Translations under genes and position numbers: made by a program | Assembly (NCBI GenBank): GCA_027318675.1 | Contig: DAHVOT010000029.1 | Span: forward strand, 1-9,196 | Length of the DNA stretch: 9,196 bases | Source: an archaeon | GTDB taxonomy: Archaea > Nanobdellota > Nanobdellia > Pacearchaeales > GW2011-AR1 | Direction: 5' to 3' | Part shown: positions 7,047 to 9,196 of the stretch, piece by piece | Layout of the letters: every line of letters starts with the position of its first letter | Numbering within the stretch: the stretch's first letter is position 1 | The notes under the pieces: generated by a model | Databases searched by the model: none | What the model was told of the DNA's origin: nothing | The model's input: the letters and a program-made list of their open reading frames with translations, nothing else

Positions 7047-8720
7047 ATGAAAAAGAGATTTGTATTTGTTTTTGCTTTATGTTTGGTTTTTACATTATCT
7101 TTAATTTATGCAGAAGATTATGTTGTTTCTAATTCTGCAGATTGGCAGGATGTTTATTCAGCAGTTTTGTATGCTAATTTAAGGGGATTAAATTCCGATT
7201 TTCTTGTAAGTACATCACATGGGCCGACTTTGCTTGACGGAATAAATAAAAATAATGATTTAATTATAATCTCTTCAAAAGACAATCCCCTTGTTTTCAA
7301 TTACCCCTCATTAGCCAGGTCAAAAGGATTTAATTCTGTAGAAGAAATAGAAGTTTCTTCTGCTAATCTTGAACTTATCAGAGAACTCCCAAATATAAGA
7401 AACTTCATAGTTGTAGGAGATGCTTATGGATATAATTCTATGGCAGTAGTTGCATATTCATTAGCTACAGATTCTTGGGTTTTTTTAGCAAATAGAGGAA
7501 ATATAGACGAGATAGATTCAATCCTACAAGGGAGAGCAGATAAAATAATCTTATATGGTTATGTTGATTCAGAAGTAACAGAAGCATTATCTAAGTATAA
7601 TCCAGAAATAATAAACACAGGAGATAGATTTCAAGATAATATAGAGATAGTAAAAAAATATTCTACAGTTGGCTCTATAAATCAGATTATTTTAAGCAAT
7701 GGAGAATTCATAGAAAAAGAGATTATGCAAGGTAAAAATACTATGTTATTCACCGGAAGAGAAAACGTTCCACCAAAAATAGCAGAATACATAAAATCTT
7801 CTGAAATAGAAATAGGAGTCTTAATCGGAAATGAACTTATTGGAGCAGCAACAAATATACGACAATCTACAGGAATAAATGTTATGGTTAAATTTGCAAG
7901 AAGCGCAAGAGAGAGAACATCTGGAGTTTCTCCTGTTGAAGGTTTGGATTTATTTTATATTCCTGTTCCAAATTTAAATATTTCAGTTTATTCAATAAAG
8001 TACAATAAAGCAAGTTCAAGATTAGAAATAACTTACAAAAGTGATTCAAATATGCCAGCATATCTTAGAGGAACAATAACAATTATTACTCCTTCAGGCC
8101 CAATTAGGGTAGGAGATTTAGATGAAGTATTTATTGCTCCAGGAGATTTTAAAACAGTTGTTTATGAAGGGGTGGTTATTTCTGGAGAAGAAGCATCTGC
8201 AGAAGTTTATGTTTTGTATGGGGAATCTCCTGCTTCTCTTGATAGGGTATTACAAGGAACATACGAAATTGAGATGGTTAATATCATAGACAGATGCGAA
8301 TTAGACATAAAATGGTTAAAATACAACAAACAGGAAAACTCTTTTGTTGTGAAATTAAAAAATAAAGTGTCTGTAGAATGTTGGGCAAGCGTTGAATTAA
8401 AGGATATTGTTATAAATAGAATTACTCAAACAATTGGGACAGAGGAATCAGAAAAATTACTTCCAAAGAGATCAAAAAGAATATACATGTATGAACTTTT
8501 AACTGAATCGGATTTAACTAAAAACAATTTCATTAAAGTTGTTTCTTACTATGGGGAAAGAAGAGATTCATTAGTAAATACAAAAGAAGTAAGGATGGAG
8601 TTGAATTATCAGAGATTTAATTTTTTAACATATATTATCTTTATCCTGATATTTGCGATTTTAATTTTTATCATCTTTTTTATAATTGCAAGAAAAAGAG
8701 ATAAAGACGATGAAGATTAG
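7047..8720 (+). CDS. Membrane-anchored surface protein with three CWB2-like repeats
   Basis: This 557-residue protein starts at ATG 7047, which leads straight into a signal peptide (MKKR, hydrophobic core, likely cut after IYA at residue 22). Residues about 28-275 form three units like cell-wall-binding repeat 2 (PF04122). The third is clearest: NTGDRFQDNIEI near 190, then NQIILSNGEF, TMLFTGRENVP and IGVLIGNELI. The first two (about 28-110 and 118-190) are degenerate. Known CWB2 domains act as triplets binding anionic envelope polymers in Gram-positive bacteria; an archaeal ligand is unknown. Two beta-sandwich-like domains follow (about 308-400 and 410-520, the second with Cys417 and Cys445). 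A transmembrane helix at about 526-547 and the tail ARKRDKDDED place the bulk outside. It carries only one N-X-S/T sequon, unlike its neighbour. It has its own promoter, so it need not be co-transcribed with the giant gene. Confidence 0.85.
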   Translation: MKKRFVFVFALCLVFTLSLIYAEDYVVSNSADWQDVYSAVLYANLRGLNSDFLVSTSHGPTLLDGINKNNDLIIISSKDNPLVFNYPSLARSKGFNSVEEIEVSSANLELIRELPNIRNFIVVGDAYGYNSMAVVAYSLATDSWVFLANRGNIDEIDSILQGRADKIILYGYVDSEVTEALSKYNPEIINTGDRFQDNIEIVKKYSTVGSINQIILSNGEFIEKEIMQGKNTMLFTGRENVPPKIAEYIKSSEIEIGVLIGNELIGAATNIRQSTGINVMVKFARSARERTSGVSPVEGLDLFYIPVPNLNISVYSIKYNKASSRLEITYKSDSNMPAYLRGTITIITPSGPIRVGDLDEVFIAPGDFKTVVYEGVVISGEEASAEVYVLYGESPASLDRVLQGTYEIEMVNIIDRCELDIKWLKYNKQENSFVVKLKNKVSVECWASVELKDIVINRITQTIGTEESEKLLPKRSKRIYMYELLTESDLTKNNFIKVVSYYGERRDSLVNTKEVRMELNYQRFNFLTYIIFILIFAILIFIIFFIIARKRDKDDED

Positions 8721-9112
8721 TTCTTTACTTTATTTATCTCGTTTTCTATATCTTTAATACGATTAATTACATTTTCTGCATCTTTTTTTTCATAAGTTGC
8801 AAGAAATACCTTTATTTTTAAGGGGATCATCACTAGCTTAAAATTTAATACTCCTAAATCCACTCCAGATTTTCTTAATTCAGAGAAGGTTTCATTCATA
8901 TTTTGGTATCTGTCTTTAATAGCGTCTTCTATTTTTTGTTTTATATTGCTTTCTAAATCTCCCTTAAATTCTATTTTCTTAAGATCAATAAGATTCTCAG
9001 AAATAAACAACAAGAATATTTCCCTTACATTTTTTGAGATATCTTTTAAGATATCCTCAATTTTTTCTCTTTTTATATTCATCTTTGGATTATTCTTTAT
9101 TTCCATCTTCAT
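8717..9112 (-). CDS. Small charged helical protein of unknown function
   Basis: A 131-residue Lys/Glu/Ile-rich protein that I do not recognise. It has no signal peptide or transmembrane helix and so is probably cytoplasmic. Residues 11-85 look like amphipathic helices (IEDILKDISKNVREIFLLF onward); a more beta-like stretch follows (GVLNFKLVMIPLKIKVFLA, about 88-106), then a closing helix with heptad-like spacing (about 110-131). Two starts compete: ATG 9112 has GAGG about nine bases upstream but overlaps the upstream gene by 23 bases; ATG 9082 (residue 11, MNIKREKIED) lies seven bases after that gene's stop and opens directly on the predicted helix, giving 121 residues. I lean slightly to 9082. 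It is probably co-transcribed with the upstream gene. Its TAA shares bases with the stop of the convergent membrane protein gene. Confidence 0.7.
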   Translation of the reverse strand: MKMEIKNNPKMNIKREKIEDILKDISKNVREIFLLFISENLIDLKKIEFKGDLESNIKQKIEDAIKDRYQNMNETFSELRKSGVDLGVLNFKLVMIPLKIKVFLATYEKKDAENVINRIKDIENEINKVKN

Positions 9113-9196
9113 CTTTCTTTTCCTCTTTTTGAGCGTTATCCTCTTTTTTATTGTCTTTCTTGTTTTTTTTGAAATATAAAGATGCTCTTTTAATTT
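9090..9196 (-). CDS. C-terminal fragment of an unknown gene with a charged tail
   Basis: On the minus strand a frame different from that of the downstream small protein is open from the right edge to a TAA at 9092-9090. The 34 visible residues begin IKRASLYFKKNKK and end with a Lys/Glu/Asp-rich stretch (EEKKDEDGNKE). A mixed acid-base tail is typical of the disordered C termini of archaeal proteins, whereas the competing frame here would give an almost purely basic, Lys/Arg/Thr-rich peptide. The gene's identity cannot be told from this piece. It lies directly upstream of the small protein gene and probably forms an operon with it. Confidence 0.55.
   Translation of the reverse strand, partial: IKRASLYFKKNKKDNKKEDNAQKEEKKDEDGNKE

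Noticed and set aside
6868..7050. 60-residue plus-strand frame across the gene junction
   Set aside because: It overlaps the conserved GYEV domain in another frame and runs through the TATA box; no sign of coding.
8783..8790. T8 run as a transcription terminator for the membrane protein gene
   Set aside because: The run is the complement of Lys codons in the minus-strand gene, and similar runs occur elsewhere in that gene region (9163-9170). It could still end transcripts, but nothing in the sequence singles it out.
8946..9179. 77-residue very hydrophobic plus-strand frame
   Set aside because: It is the antisense of Lys-rich helical coding; Phe/Ile/Leu richness comes from reading AAA/GAA codons backwards, and it is not a credible membrane protein.

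Overview
The window looks like a piece of an AT-rich archaeal genome, most probably a DPANN-type lineage such as Woesearchaeota or Pacearchaeota. The pointers are a giant secreted protein packed with Asn-X-Ser/Thr sequons (about 150 by hand count), DUF2341 and Ig-like modules of the kind common in those groups, an archaeal BRE/TATA promoter placed for leaderless transcription, near-exclusive AGA arginine codons and Lys/Asn/Ile-rich proteins. The lineage is an inference from style; no marker gene is present.

Bases 1-7012 (+ strand) are the C-terminal 2336 residues of a giant surface protein whose start lies off the left edge. In order it has five tandem 78-residue repeats (the first one cut), an array of about eleven Ig-like domains, one FN3-like domain and a duplicated C-terminal domain of about 100 residues per copy. 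Two of the Ig-like domains appear to be split at the same place by a DUF2341 plus lectin-like (jelly-roll) module of about 300 residues. No membrane anchor is visible at the C terminus.

Bases 7047-8720 (+ strand) encode a 557-residue membrane-anchored surface protein: signal peptide, three units resembling cell-wall-binding repeat 2 (CWB2), two beta-sandwich-like domains, one C-terminal transmembrane helix and a short charged tail. A TATA box starting just after the giant gene's stop codon gives it its own promoter. A working model is that the membrane-anchored protein sits in the envelope next to the long glycoprotein and could help hold it; this rests on adjacency and domain types only.

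Bases 8717-9196 (- strand) hold two genes of unknown function running the other way: a small charged, helical protein of 121-131 residues and, upstream of it, the last 34 residues of another gene with a Lys/Glu/Asp-rich tail. The small gene converges on the membrane protein gene, sharing four bases at the stop codons. There is no intergenic stretch over 34 bases, and I see no RNA genes, insertion sequences or CRISPR arrays.
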